DNA of 64,000 nt, from assembly GCF_037026715.1 (NCBI RefSeq), contig NZ_JBANCG010000001.1, positions 434,001 to 498,000 on the forward strand, given 5' to 3'. Numbering within the stretch: position 1 is the first letter of the stretch; each line of letters opens with the position of its first letter. A program made the translations under genes and the position numbers. The notes beneath the pieces were generated by a model. It saw only the letters and a program-made list of their open reading frames with translations. It was not told where the DNA came from and ran no database searches. This stretch comes from Breoghania sp037026715 (GTDB taxonomy: Bacteria > Pseudomonadota > Alphaproteobacteria > Rhizobiales > Stappiaceae). This document shows, one piece after another, positions 41,999-51,278 of the stretch.

Positions 41999-43873
41999 AT
42001 GGTAAGCAAGCATCCGGTCCGGCCCGCATCCCTGCGGCGCAACGCCACGTTCCGCAACGACGGGACCCGCGGCACTGCGACGCAAGCCGGGTCGCATTCC
42101 GGATATCGGCCGGCCGGATATCTGCCGGCGAGACTGGCGAGGCTTGCCCGCGTGCTGGCCGTGGCGTGCCTGCCGATTCTGGCGTTTCCGGGCCTTGCTT
42201 CCGCTGAACTGAAGGCCGGGGAGAGCGATGCCGACTACCCGCAGACGCTTTCGGGCAACTACCTGGCCGCGCTTGTCGCGCATGGCAATCACGACATCGC
42301 CGGTGCCGCCGATTTCTTTGCCCGTGCGCTGGCCAAGGATCCCGACAACCAGTTCCTGCTCGGCCGCACCTTCACGCTGAAGCTTGCCAACGGCAACATG
42401 GATGAGGCGCTGAAGCTGGCGGACCGGGTGGTCGCGGTCGATCGCGACAACCTGCTGGGCCGTCTGACGCTGGGCGTCGCCGCGCTGAAGGAGCGCTCCT
42501 ATGCGGCAGCGCGCAAGAGTTTCTCGCAGGCCGCGGGCGGGCCGCTCGCGCAGCTCTCCGACAAGCTTCTCTCTGCCTGGGCGCTGGCCGGTGCGGGCAA
42601 GACCGACGAGGCGCTGAAGCGGCTGGACGAGCTTGAGGGCCCCGACTGGTTCGATACGTTCCGCACCTATCACGCCGGCCTGATCCTCGATCTCGCCAAC
42701 CGGCGCGACGAGGCGGCCGCCAAGTTCGCCGCCGCCTACAAGGCCGACAACAGCTCGCTGCGCATCGTCGAGGCGCATGCCCGGGCGTTGGCGCGCGCCG
42801 GCAAGAAGGACGAGGCGCTGGGCGTTCTGGAGGCCTTCGACAAGTCCGCCGAGGGCATCCCCATGCTGGCGACGACGCGCAAGTTGATCGAGGAAGGGCG
42901 CACGCCTCCGCCGCTGGCGACATCTGCGCAGGCGGGCGCGGCGGAAGTGCTCTACGGCATCGGCGCGGCGCTTGGGCGCGACGGCGGCGACGAATTCCCG
43001 GCCGCCTACCTGCAGCTGGCGCTCTATCTCGATCCCAAGGCGACGCTGGCGGTGGTGCCGCTGGCGCAGCTCTTCCAGCAGATGGGCGACCATGCCCGCG
43101 CTATCGAGGTGCTGAAGCGCGTGCCGGAAGGCTCGCCCTTGCGCGACGGTGTCGAGATCGACATCGCGCTCAACTACAATGCGCTCGACAAGGTGGACGA
43201 GGCTCGCGCCCATCTGATGAAGCTCATCAAGGCGGATCCCTCCGATCTAGAAGCGGTCGTTGCGCTGGGCAACGTGCTGCGCGGTCACAAGCTGTTTGCG
43301 GAGGCCGCCGACGTCTACACCCGCGGTATCGATACGCTCGGCAAGGATCCGGACAAGGCCTACTGGTCGCTGTTCTATTTCCGGGGCATCACGCTGGAGC
43401 GCACCGACCGCTGGCCGGAGGCGGAAGCGGATTTCCAGAAGGCGCTCGAACTCTATCCCGACCAGCCGATGGTGCTGAATTATCTGGGTTATTCCTGGGT
43501 TGACAAGGGCATGCACCTCGACAAGGCGCTGGGCATGATCGAGAAGGCGGTCGAGCTGCGGCCGTCGGACGGCTACATCGTCGACAGTCTCGGCTGGGCC
43601 TACTTCAAGCTCGGCCGCTACGACGATGCGGTGAAGGAGCTGGAGCGCGCGGTGGAACTGCGCCCGCAGGATCCGGTCCTCAACGATCATCTGGGCGATG
43701 CGTACTGGAAGGTCGGGCGCAAGCTGGAGGCGACGTTCCAGTGGAACCACGCCCGCGATCTCGATCCGGAGCCGGAGGAGCTTGCAACCATCGAGCGCAA
43801 GCTGAAGGTCGGGCTTGAGAAGAGTGCTGTGGAAGACAAGGACGCCCCCAAACGCGCTGCCAACGACAAGTAG
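41999..43873 (+). CDS. Secreted tetratricopeptide-repeat protein
   Basis: The 624-residue protein has a long polar N-terminus, a hydrophobic segment (about 49-66) and a signal-cleavage site after LASA (69), so it is periplasmic or membrane-attached. The remainder is TPR-rich; clear late repeats are AEADFQKALELYPDQPMVLN, ALGMIEKAVELRPSDGYIVD and AVKELERAVELRPQDPVLND. TPR domains mediate protein-protein contacts; partners are unknown. ispE follows directly, a conserved pairing in this order. An ATG further in would shorten the unusual leader. Confidence 0.9.
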   Translation: MVSKHPVRPASLRRNATFRNDGTRGTATQAGSHSGYRPAGYLPARLARLARVLAVACLPILAFPGLASAELKAGESDADYPQTLSGNYLAALVAHGNHDIAGAADFFARALAKDPDNQFLLGRTFTLKLANGNMDEALKLADRVVAVDRDNLLGRLTLGVAALKERSYAAARKSFSQAAGGPLAQLSDKLLSAWALAGAGKTDEALKRLDELEGPDWFDTFRTYHAGLILDLANRRDEAAAKFAAAYKADNSSLRIVEAHARALARAGKKDEALGVLEAFDKSAEGIPMLATTRKLIEEGRTPPPLATSAQAGAAEVLYGIGAALGRDGGDEFPAAYLQLALYLDPKATLAVVPLAQLFQQMGDHARAIEVLKRVPEGSPLRDGVEIDIALNYNALDKVDEARAHLMKLIKADPSDLEAVVALGNVLRGHKLFAEAADVYTRGIDTLGKDPDKAYWSLFYFRGITLERTDRWPEAEADFQKALELYPDQPMVLNYLGYSWVDKGMHLDKALGMIEKAVELRPSDGYIVDSLGWAYFKLGRYDDAVKELERAVELRPQDPVLNDHLGDAYWKVGRKLEATFQWNHARDLDPEPEELATIERKLKVGLEKSAVEDKDAPKRAANDK

Positions 43874-43914
43874 CGCGGGCGTGACAAGTGCGGCGAAACA
43901 TGTGAAACGAAACG

Positions 43915-43938
43915 ATGGCGGCCGGTGGCCGCCATTTT
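43915..43938 (+). terminator. Terminator-like hairpin between TPR gene and ispE
   Basis: ATGGCGGCC pairs with GGCCGCCAT across a 3-nt loop, followed by TTTC. It lies 41 bp after the TPR stop and 17 bp before the ispE start, so it would end or attenuate readthrough into ispE. Confidence 0.6.
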
Positions 43939-43955
43939 CGTGAGAGCGTGCCGTC

Positions 43956-44849
43956 ATGTCGTCAGACCGTAACCAGCCCCCGTCCTTTACCGCGCTTGCC
44001 GTGCGCGAGGAGGCTCGCGCCAAGATCAATCTGGCCCTGCACGTCACGGGCCGGCGCGCCGACGGCTATCACGAACTGGACACGCTGGTCGGCTTTCCGC
44101 CCTTTGGCGATGTGCTCGCCGCCGCGCCGGCGGACGATCTGTCGCTGACGGTGAGCGGGCCGTTTGCCGCCGATCTCGGCCCGTCTTGCGACAATCTGGT
44201 TATGCGGGCGGCCTCGCTCTTGCGCGAGGCTTTCGCGATTCGCGCAGGCGCGGCGCTTGTGCTTGAAAAGCGTCTGCCGGTTGCCTCCGGCATCGGTGGT
44301 GGTTCGGCGGATGCGGCGGCCGCGCTCCGGGCGCTCGTGCGGCTCTGGGGGCTCGATCCGGCCGATCCGCGCATCGCCGACATCGCGACGCGGCTCGGCG
44401 CCGACGTGCCGATGTGCCTTGCCTCCCGGCCCTTGCGCGCAAGCGGCATCGGCGAGGTGCTGCATCCGGTCGCCGAGCTGCCCGCTGGCGGGTTGGTGCT
44501 CGCCAACCCGCGCGTGGCTGTGGCGACGCCCGCGATCTTCAAGGCGCTGAAGAGGCGGGATAATCCTCCGCTCTGCGATATGCCGACCTTTGCCGATGCG
44601 CGGGCGCTGGCGGAGTGGCTCGCCGCCGCGCGCAACGACCTTCAGCCGCCGGCGATCGAGACCGCGCCCATTATTGCAGACGTGCTGGAGGCTTTGGCGG
44701 CGTTGCCGGGGGCGCTTATTGCCCGCATGTCGGGCTCCGGTGCGACGTGCTTTGCGCTCTTTGACGACGAGGCGACGGCGAAGGCGGCGACGGGCGCGCT
44801 GGCCGCCGCGCATTCCGAATGGTGGATCTGCCAGACGAGGCTCGCGTAG
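43956..44849 (+). CDS. ispE: 4-diphosphocytidyl-2-C-methyl-D-erythritol kinase
   Basis: The 297-residue GHMP kinase phosphorylates the 2-hydroxyl of CDP-methylerythritol in the MEP isoprenoid pathway. Seen are REEARAKINLALHVTGRRADGYHE, the ATP motif PVASGIGGGSADA (108-120) and MSGSGATCFALFD. It supplies isoprenoid precursors used by, for example, the polyprenyl synthase encoded at 34147. Confidence 0.95.
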   Translation: MSSDRNQPPSFTALAVREEARAKINLALHVTGRRADGYHELDTLVGFPPFGDVLAAAPADDLSLTVSGPFAADLGPSCDNLVMRAASLLREAFAIRAGAALVLEKRLPVASGIGGGSADAAAALRALVRLWGLDPADPRIADIATRLGADVPMCLASRPLRASGIGEVLHPVAELPAGGLVLANPRVAVATPAIFKALKRRDNPPLCDMPTFADARALAEWLAAARNDLQPPAIETAPIIADVLEALAALPGALIARMSGSGATCFALFDDEATAKAATGALAAAHSEWWICQTRLA

Positions 44850-44961
44850 GGTTCGAAGGCGGCATCGCGGCGCCTTGATGGAGATGGTCGCGACGTCTTC
44901 TGCTGGACAAGCCCGGCACTCCCGATAAGGTCCTGAACAAGGCAAACAAGTGGAGGGGCCC

Positions 44962-45849
44962 ATGTCGGACAAAGCAATCATCGCGTTTCTGGGAACGGGG
45001 CTGATGGGAGCGCCGATGGCGCGCCGGCTGCTGGCGGCCGGCCACGAGGTCGTTGTGTGGAACCGCACCGCTGCCAAGGCGCAGGCACTAGCCGGCGACG
45101 GCGCGCGCGTTGCGGCAAGCCCGGCGGAAGCGGTTGCGGGGGCCGATATCGTCATCACCATCGTCAGCGACGGGGCGGCGGTGACCGATCTCTATTTCGC
45201 GCAAGGCGCGGTTGAGGCGGCCCGGCCGGGGGCGATCTTCATCGACATGAGCTCGATCCAGCCCTCCGTTGCCCGCGATCTGGCGGCCCGGCTTGGCGAG
45301 GCCGGACTTCACGCGATCGACGCGCCGGTCTCCGGCGGAACGCCGGGCGCTGAGGCCGGCACGCTCGCCATCATGGCCGGCGGCGAGGCGGCGGATATCG
45401 AGCATGCGCGGCCGGTTCTGGAGGCGATGGGGCGGGTGACCCGCGTCGGCCCGCACGGGGCGGGCCAGCTTGCCAAGCTTTGCAACCAGGCGATCGTCGC
45501 GATCACCATCGGCGCGGTGTCGGAGGCGCTGTTTCTGGCGGAAAAGGGCGGGGCGGATCCCGCGGCTGTGCGCGATGCGATCCGCGGGGGCTTTGCCGAA
45601 AGCCGGATCCTCGACCTGCACGGGGCGCGCATCGTCGCGCGCGACTGGAGCCCGGGCGGGCCGTCGACGCTGCAGCTGAAAGATCTCGACAACGTGCTGG
45701 CGGCGGCATCCGAGGCGGGCGTCGATCTGCCCCTGTCGCGGCAGATGCGGGAGCGCTATCACGCTCTGGTGCACGACCTGGGCGGGGCCGAGCTCGATCA
45801 CAGCGCGCTCTATCTGGAACTTGAAGCGCGCAATCTTTCTCCCACCTGA
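44962..45849 (+). CDS. Beta-hydroxyacid dehydrogenase (3-hydroxyisobutyrate dehydrogenase family)
   Basis: The 295-residue NAD(P)-dependent enzyme has the dinucleotide motif FLGTGLMGAPMARRL, the substrate motif DAPVSGGTPGAEAGTLAIM and the catalytic Lys region GAGQLAKLCNQ. The family includes 3-hydroxyisobutyrate, tartronate semialdehyde and succinic semialdehyde reductases; the exact substrate cannot be set. The ATG at 44962 follows GGAGGGG. The CueR-like regulator starts 62 bp downstream, without an obvious link. Confidence 0.88.
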   Translation: MSDKAIIAFLGTGLMGAPMARRLLAAGHEVVVWNRTAAKAQALAGDGARVAASPAEAVAGADIVITIVSDGAAVTDLYFAQGAVEAARPGAIFIDMSSIQPSVARDLAARLGEAGLHAIDAPVSGGTPGAEAGTLAIMAGGEAADIEHARPVLEAMGRVTRVGPHGAGQLAKLCNQAIVAITIGAVSEALFLAEKGGADPAAVRDAIRGGFAESRILDLHGARIVARDWSPGGPSTLQLKDLDNVLAAASEAGVDLPLSRQMRERYHALVHDLGGAELDHSALYLELEARNLSPT

Positions 45850-45911
45850 AAGGAGTGGGAGGGATGAACGAGCGGCTGCGTTCGGCTGCCCTCATGAGAG
45901 GCTGAAAAACC

Positions 45912-46301
45912 ATGAATATCGGCACCGCCGCCCGGCAGACCGGTCTGCCGGCAAAGACCATCCGCTACTACGAGGAAATCGGTCTGATATCGCCGGAACG
46001 CCAGGACAACGGCTATCGCGACTATGGCGACGAGCATATCCACAAGCTGCGCTTCCTGCGACGCGCGCGATCGCTCGGCTTCGGCATCGAGGATTGCCGG
46101 CAATTGCTCTCGCTCTACGAGGATCGCGGCCGGGCGAGTGCCGACGTCAAGCTGCTTGCCAAGCAGCGGATCACGGAGATCGACGCCAAGCTGGAAGAAT
46201 TGTCCTCACTGCGCGACACGCTCGCCCGGCTGATCCACGCCTGCCATGGAGACGACCGTCCCGATTGTCCGATCCTGGACGAGATCGCCGGCGAGGCGTG
46301 A
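45912..46301 (+). CDS. Copper-responsive MerR-family regulator (CueR-like)
   Basis: The 129-residue protein has the MerR helix-turn-helix (IGTAARQTGLPAKTIRYYEE) and a metal loop CHGDDRPDC with C111 and C119, the spacing of the two Cu(I) ligands of CueR. It lacks the residues of Zn or Hg sensors. CueR usually activates copA and cueO from promoters with long spacers; no copper exporter lies in this window, so its targets are elsewhere. A family A palindrome lies directly downstream. Confidence 0.88.
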   Translation: MNIGTAARQTGLPAKTIRYYEEIGLISPERQDNGYRDYGDEHIHKLRFLRRARSLGFGIEDCRQLLSLYEDRGRASADVKLLAKQRITEIDAKLEELSSLRDTLARLIHACHGDDRPDCPILDEIAGEA

Positions 46302-46321
46302 GGGGGGAACGGGTGCGGAGG

Positions 46322-46671
46322 GCCATCCTTCGAGGCGGCGTCTGCGACGCCTCCTCAGGATGACGTTATCCGTGTTGTTGGCTTCTTCTTTTCATCAACA
46401 TACACAACGTCATCCTGAGAGCCTGGCCCGGAAATAGTATCGGGCTATGCGTTTTCGGCTATCCTCCCTCATGTCCCTCCGCCGTCATTGCCCGGCGAAG
46501 TCCGGGCAATCCACCTCCAGCCGCAGCATTCGGGGCGTGCGCTGGATCACCCGGACTTCGCCGGGTGATGACGATGGGGGGATGAAGGCGCGTAGAATTC
46601 GGTGCGACGAACCAACGGCCATTTCCGGGCCAGTCATTGAGGAGGCCTGACAGGGCCATCCCGAAGGATGG
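46322..46671. repeat. Repeat A (copy 4) split by element E with B inside
   Basis: Left half from CATCCTTCGAGGCGG to the first part of the right half (AACGTCATCCTGAG, ending 46419); the rest of the right half resumes at 46638 (TGAGGAGGCC...GAAGGATGG). Element E lies between. The gap between the CueR-like and EAL genes (about 400 bp) holds nothing else. Confidence 0.8.
46420..46637. mobile_element. MITE-like element E, copy 2 (with B inside)
   Basis: The 218-bp element has 13-bp terminal inverted repeats CTGGCCCGGAAAT near both ends and is flanked by the direct repeat TGAG (46416-46419 and 46638-46641), a probable target-site duplication. Arm X, palindrome B (46483-46572) and arm Y follow in the same order as in copy 1. 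There is no coding capacity. Confidence 0.75.
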
Positions 46672-46699
46672 CCGCAGCCTGAGAGCGGATGGCCATCCT

Positions 46700-49063
46700 T
46701 CACCCGAAGCTGCGGGCGAGCTCCGTGTCGCAAGCCTCAGGCATCTTCCGCTCCTCCTCCAACCGGCGGGTGATCTCCGCGGCCGGCACCGGCCGTGAGA
46801 ACAGGTAGCCCTGGAGCTGGTCGCAGCCTGATGCCTGCAGGAAACGGTGCTGGCCTTCCGTCTCGATGCCCTCCGCCGTCACCTTCATGCGCAGCGCATC
46901 GGCGAGCGCCACCAGCGTGTGGACGATTGCCGCCGCCTCGGCCTCCGTCTCCACGGAGGTGATGAAGGAACGGTCGATCTTGAACTTGTCGAAGGCGAAC
47001 CGGCGCAGATAGCTGAGCGAGGAATAGCCGGTGCCGAAGTCGTCGAGTGCGATGCGCACGCCGATGTGGTGCAGGTTCTCGAAGATGCGGGCCGTGGCTT
47101 CGATCTGGTCCATCACCACGCTCTCGGTGACCTCGACCTCCAGGCGCCGCGGGTCGAAGGATTCCTCCAGAAGGATCCGGTGCAGCACGCGGGCGAAGTC
47201 GGGGTGGCGGATCTGGGCGGGCGAGACGTTGACGGCGATCGACAGGTCCGGCCAGGCGTGGCCGTCGCGACACGCCGTGCGGATGACCCAGGCCCCGATC
47301 TGCCAGATCAGGTCGCTGCGTTCCACGACCGACATGAAATGCTGGGGCGTCAGCAGTCCCTTTTCCGGATGACGCCAGCGGATGAGCGCCTCCACACCCA
47401 CCGTCGTCAGGCCATCGGCGCTGACCTGCGGCTGGTAGAACAGCTCGAACTGGTCTTCCTCAAGCGCCCGGCGCAATTCGCGCTCCAGCTGCTGCGAGAG
47501 GCGGATCTCGTCGCCCATGCTCTCCTCGAACAGGACATAGCGGCTGCGCCCCTCCGCCTTGGCCCGGTAAAGCGCGATGTCGGCGCGGCGCAGCAGCTCC
47601 GCCGGCGTATGGGCGTCGCCGTCGGCAATGACGAGGCCCATCGAGCAGGACGAATGGAGCATCTGGTCGTCGATCTCGAAAGGGTGGGCGAATGCGGCCT
47701 GGATCTCGCGGCACACGTCTATGATCGCGCCGCGCGAGGCGCGGCCGTTGATGATTAGCGTGAACTCGTCGCCCGAGATGCGCGACACCAGATCGCCGTT
47801 GCCGATGGCGCCCTGGAGCCTGCGGGCGACAGCCTTGATCAGTTCGTCGCCGGCGTGATGGCCGAGCGTGTCGTTGACTTCCTTGAAATAGTCGAGATCG
47901 ACATAGATGACGCCGACCGGCCGGCCTTGCGTGCGGGCCGTCTCCAGCGCCTCGGACAGGCGGCGGGTGAAAAGCGCCCGGTTTGGAAGCTGGCTGAGAT
48001 CGTCGTGCAACGCGCGGTGGCGGGCAAGCGCCTCGGAGAAGGCGAGACGGACGGTGGAGACGTGGGTGTGCCGCAGTACGCCGACGCCGAGGATCAGCAG
48101 AACCAGCATCGCCAGCACCATCATCGGGCTCGCCTCGTCGAGCATCGAGGTGCCGTGCCGGCTCGGCGACCACGCAAGATAGCCGATGAGGCGGCTTGCG
48201 CCATTGTAGAGCGGCAACGTGCTGGCGGGCATGCTGTCGAAATCCGTCCCGGCGACGAAACGCAGTTCCGTCAGACGGTTGATGTTGCCGATCTGGCGCA
48301 GGCCCGCCTTGTCGATGCCGCGCACGTTGACAATCGCGCTCGGCGCGCCGGCCGCCAGCTGCATCATGTCGGTGGCCGGGGCGACCGCCATCACCGTGAC
48401 GATGGCCAGCCTGCCGTTGACGATTTCGAAGGCTGCTTCGTAGATCGCGTGAACGTGCTTGCGGTAGTCGGGTGCGAATGTCAGGCGACCGCTGCCGTCG
48501 GTAGTGACGGCGCGCTGAAAGGCGCTTTGCACCTTGTCCGCCATCCGCGCGAGGCTTTCCGCCAGCACCGGCGAATCCATTGTCAGATGTGAATAGGCCC
48601 CGTTGGCGGAGAGCTGTCGCAGTCGCCCGTCCGGGCCCAGCAGCGCGACAAGGCTGTCGTCGGCGGACGCCATCAGCCGGCGCGCAATCCGATACTGCAC
48701 CCACGAGCGGTCGACGTTCACATGGGCGTGGAGGTAGGTCGCGTCATCGATTGCGAAGCTCTCGATCTCCTTGGCGACACGCTCGCGCTCGACTTCCAGC
48801 GCGTTACGCAGGAGACCGCGTTCGAACCGGATCGCGGACTGGTCGGTCTTGCCCGCTGCCCAGTAGAGGCCGCCGATCGCGATCGCCACGGCGGCAAGCA
48901 TCAGTCCGGCGATCGAGGATGTGATGCGCAAGCCCAGCCCGCGGCGTATTTTAAGGCGCTCGCGCAAGGAATTCGTGCCAGCGGACGCGGAGTATTCCTG
49001 CCCTGAATGGCCAGTGCGTTCTTCTTCGGAAAGGGGCTTGCCGTCCTGGTTCGTTTCCTCCAT
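46700..49063 (-). CDS. CHASE4-GGDEF-EAL cyclic-di-GMP signalling protein
   Basis: The 787-residue protein has TM1 (47-69), a periplasmic CHASE4-like sensor (75-300), TM2 (313-330), a GGDEF domain with SGDEF (430-434) and an EAL domain. The EAL domain has EAL (558-560), EVTES (644-648), DDFGTGYSS (674-682) and AEGIET (730-735), so phosphodiesterase activity is likely. The GGDEF part may be active or regulatory. The ligand is unknown. The gene lies alone, with a palindrome 14 bp before its ATG. Confidence 0.93.
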   Translation of the reverse strand: MEETNQDGKPLSEEERTGHSGQEYSASAGTNSLRERLKIRRGLGLRITSSIAGLMLAAVAIAIGGLYWAAGKTDQSAIRFERGLLRNALEVERERVAKEIESFAIDDATYLHAHVNVDRSWVQYRIARRLMASADDSLVALLGPDGRLRQLSANGAYSHLTMDSPVLAESLARMADKVQSAFQRAVTTDGSGRLTFAPDYRKHVHAIYEAAFEIVNGRLAIVTVMAVAPATDMMQLAAGAPSAIVNVRGIDKAGLRQIGNINRLTELRFVAGTDFDSMPASTLPLYNGASRLIGYLAWSPSRHGTSMLDEASPMMVLAMLVLLILGVGVLRHTHVSTVRLAFSEALARHRALHDDLSQLPNRALFTRRLSEALETARTQGRPVGVIYVDLDYFKEVNDTLGHHAGDELIKAVARRLQGAIGNGDLVSRISGDEFTLIINGRASRGAIIDVCREIQAAFAHPFEIDDQMLHSSCSMGLVIADGDAHTPAELLRRADIALYRAKAEGRSRYVLFEESMGDEIRLSQQLERELRRALEEDQFELFYQPQVSADGLTTVGVEALIRWRHPEKGLLTPQHFMSVVERSDLIWQIGAWVIRTACRDGHAWPDLSIAVNVSPAQIRHPDFARVLHRILLEESFDPRRLEVEVTESVVMDQIEATARIFENLHHIGVRIALDDFGTGYSSLSYLRRFAFDKFKIDRSFITSVETEAEAAAIVHTLVALADALRMKVTAEGIETEGQHRFLQASGCDQLQGYLFSRPVPAAEITRRLEEERKMPEACDTELARSFG

Positions 49064-49076
49064 GTCTGAAATCTAC

Positions 49077-49093
49077 GCTTAAAAACTTTAAGC
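49077..49093. promoter_or_regulatory. Palindrome before the CHASE4-GGDEF-EAL gene
   Basis: GCTTAA and TTAAGC flank five bases, 14-30 nt upstream of the ATG at 49063. The spacing differs from the CtrA box (5 rather than 7). It may be an operator; the regulator is unknown. Confidence 0.4.
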
Positions 49094-49235
49094 ATTTCTA
49101 AGCATGGGATTTATTCGCCGGTTTTGTGGATGCGGAATGCTCGTCTGTTTCGTATATGGAATTTCGAATGACTTCAAAGGACATAGCCGGCGGCGCGCCT
49201 TCGGCAAATACCGAGCCTGGAAACTTGCACGGCGC

Positions 49236-49952
49236 TCAGATGAGCTGGAGGCCGCGGAAGCTGACGTGGCCCGATCGGCCGACGATGATGTGGTCGTGCA
49301 GCTCGATGCCGAGCGGCTTGGCGACCTCGGCGATCTGGCGGGTCATCTGGATGTCGGCGCGCGAGGGCGTTGGATCGCCGGAAGGGTGGTTGTGGACGAG
49401 GATGATCGCCGAGGAGGAAAGCTCCAGCGCCCGCTTCACCACCTCGCGCGGATAGACCGGCGTGTGATCCACCGTGCCGGTCTGTTGCACCTCGTCGGCA
49501 ATCAGGCCGTTCTTCTTGTCGAGAAACAGGATGCGGAATTCCTCGCGCTCGGAATAGGCCATGGCGGAGCGGCAATAGTCCAGCACCGAGCTCCACGACG
49601 ACAGCAGCTTGCGTTCGGAGATCTGGCCGCGGGCAAAGCGCAGGGCGGCCGCGTGGACCGCTTTCAGGTCGTCGACCGCCGCCTCGCCGATGCCGCTGAC
49701 CTCCTTCAGCCGCGAACGCGGTGCCGCCAGAACTTCGGCGAACGAGCCGAAACGGGCAAGCAGCGCCTTGGCGATGGGCTTGGTGTCCTGGCGCGGCAGG
49801 GAGCGGAACAGCAGCATTTCCAGAAGTTCGTAGTCTTCCAGCGCCGTTGCGCCGCGCTCGCGAAAACGCGCCCTGAGCCTTTGGCGGTGGCCGAGATAGT
49901 GCGGCCGCGCCCGGGCATCCATTTCCGAAAATCCGTCTGCCTCTTCCGTCAT
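49236..49952 (-). CDS. radC: RadC-family JAB1/MPN-domain protein
   Basis: The 238-residue protein has an N-terminal helix-hairpin-helix region (LKEVSGIGEAAVDDLKAVHA) and a JAB metalloprotease-like domain with HNHPSGDPTPSRAD (187-200), the zinc-binding motif of RadC. Despite its name, a direct role in DNA repair has not held up; its function is open. map lies upstream on the same strand, a common neighbour in this order. Confidence 0.92.
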   Translation of the reverse strand: MTEEADGFSEMDARARPHYLGHRQRLRARFRERGATALEDYELLEMLLFRSLPRQDTKPIAKALLARFGSFAEVLAAPRSRLKEVSGIGEAAVDDLKAVHAAALRFARGQISERKLLSSWSSVLDYCRSAMAYSEREEFRILFLDKKNGLIADEVQQTGTVDHTPVYPREVVKRALELSSSAIILVHNHPSGDPTPSRADIQMTRQIAEVAKPLGIELHDHIIVGRSGHVSFRGLQLI

Positions 49953-50149
49953 TGCCCGCCCGCGCCTGCGCTATTTACCATGCGTCATTTTCCGCATGGT
50001 AGCGGGTCGTGCGCCCACGTCCAGAGCGCTTCGTCGGTTGCGTCGCCAGAGAACGCGAAGGCCGGATACGACGAGGGCACGAAAGCGAACGATGTCGCTT
50101 CCGTGCCCTCTCGCTCACAGGGTCATGAGCCGGAGGAGGGGACCTCGCC

Positions 50150-50980
50150 TCAATTCACCTGCAGCGGTGGCTTGTCGAGGCCCTTGGGCGAGAGCGTGAA
50201 GATCTCGTACCCGTCCTCGGTGACGCCGATGGAATGCTCGAACTGCGCCGACAGCGACCGGTCGCGCGTGACCGCCGTCCAGCCGTCGGACAGCACCTTC
50301 ACGGGCGGGCGGCCGAGATTGACCATCGGCTCGATGGTGAAAATCATGCCCGGCTTCAGTTCCGGGCCCTCGCCGGGGCGGCCGTAGTGCAGGATGTTCG
50401 GCATGTCGTGGAAGATCTTGCCGACGCCGTGGCCGCAGAAATCGCGTACGACCGAGCAGCGCTCGCCTTCAACGTATTCCTGGATCGCGGCGCCGATATC
50501 GCCGGTGGTGGCACCCGGCTTCACCGCCGCCATGCCGCGCTGGAGAGATTCGTAGGTGACGTCGATCAGCCGTTCGGCCGCGCGCTTGATCTTGCCGACC
50601 GCGTACATGCGGCTGGAATCGCCGTACCAGCCGTCGAGGATCAGCGTCACGTCGACGTTGACGATGTCGCCTTCCTTCAGCGGCTTCTCGTTCGGGATGC
50701 CGTGGCACACGACATGGTTGATCGAGGTGCAGGTCGATTTGGTGTAGCCGCGATAGCCGAGCGTCGCCGGCAGCGCGCCGTTGTCACGGGCGAAGGTGTA
50801 GACGTAGTCGTCGATCTCGCTGGTCTTCGTGCCTGGCCGGATCAGGTCTACGAGCCCGTCAAGGCAGCGCGCGGTGAGCTTCCCCGCGGCGTGCATCGCC
50901 TCGAAATCGGCCTTTTCGTAGAGCCGGATCTGCCCCGTGTTCTTGAGCGGCGCGGAAGACGCCTCGACATAGCTTACCAT
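50150..50980 (-). CDS. map: Methionine aminopeptidase, type I
   Basis: The 276-residue enzyme removes the initiator methionine from nascent proteins. Metal ligands are visible in NVDVTLILDGWYGDSSRMY (two Asp), CGHGVG (His), IFTIEPM (Glu) and SAQFEHSI (Glu), with the substrate His in INHVVCHGIPN. The start is the ATG at 50980 (MVSYVEASSA); the frame continuing upstream overlaps the divergent FkbM gene. radC follows after about 200 bp. Confidence 0.95.
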   Translation of the reverse strand: MVSYVEASSAPLKNTGQIRLYEKADFEAMHAAGKLTARCLDGLVDLIRPGTKTSEIDDYVYTFARDNGALPATLGYRGYTKSTCTSINHVVCHGIPNEKPLKEGDIVNVDVTLILDGWYGDSSRMYAVGKIKRAAERLIDVTYESLQRGMAAVKPGATTGDIGAAIQEYVEGERCSVVRDFCGHGVGKIFHDMPNILHYGRPGEGPELKPGMIFTIEPMVNLGRPPVKVLSDGWTAVTRDRSLSAQFEHSIGVTEDGYEIFTLSPKGLDKPPLQVN

Positions 50981-51278
50981 CGTAATTCCCGTACCGCGCG
51001 CAAGCGGCCTATCCCATGATCGGTGTCCGATCCCCGCATCGTTTCGCACGCGCCCTCTTGCGCGTTGCGTGACGGGGGACCATCGCATATCCCGGTTGCA
51101 TCGAATCGACCAGACTGGGAAGCCTGCCCCATCGGCGCTGTGCCGGGGTGTCCCGTCGACGTCTTTCGGCTTCGATGCGCTGAAGACGTTTCCATTCATA
51201 TATCGTGTCCCGGCTCGGATTTCAGCGCTCGTGTTCGAAAAAAGCAAGCCACGCGAAAAGAGGGCCCGGATTCCGGCC

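Noticed and set aside
41690..43213. A 508-codon N-terminal extension of ppdK
   Set aside because: It runs antisense through the TPR protein gene; pyruvate phosphate dikinase normally begins at MAKWVY.
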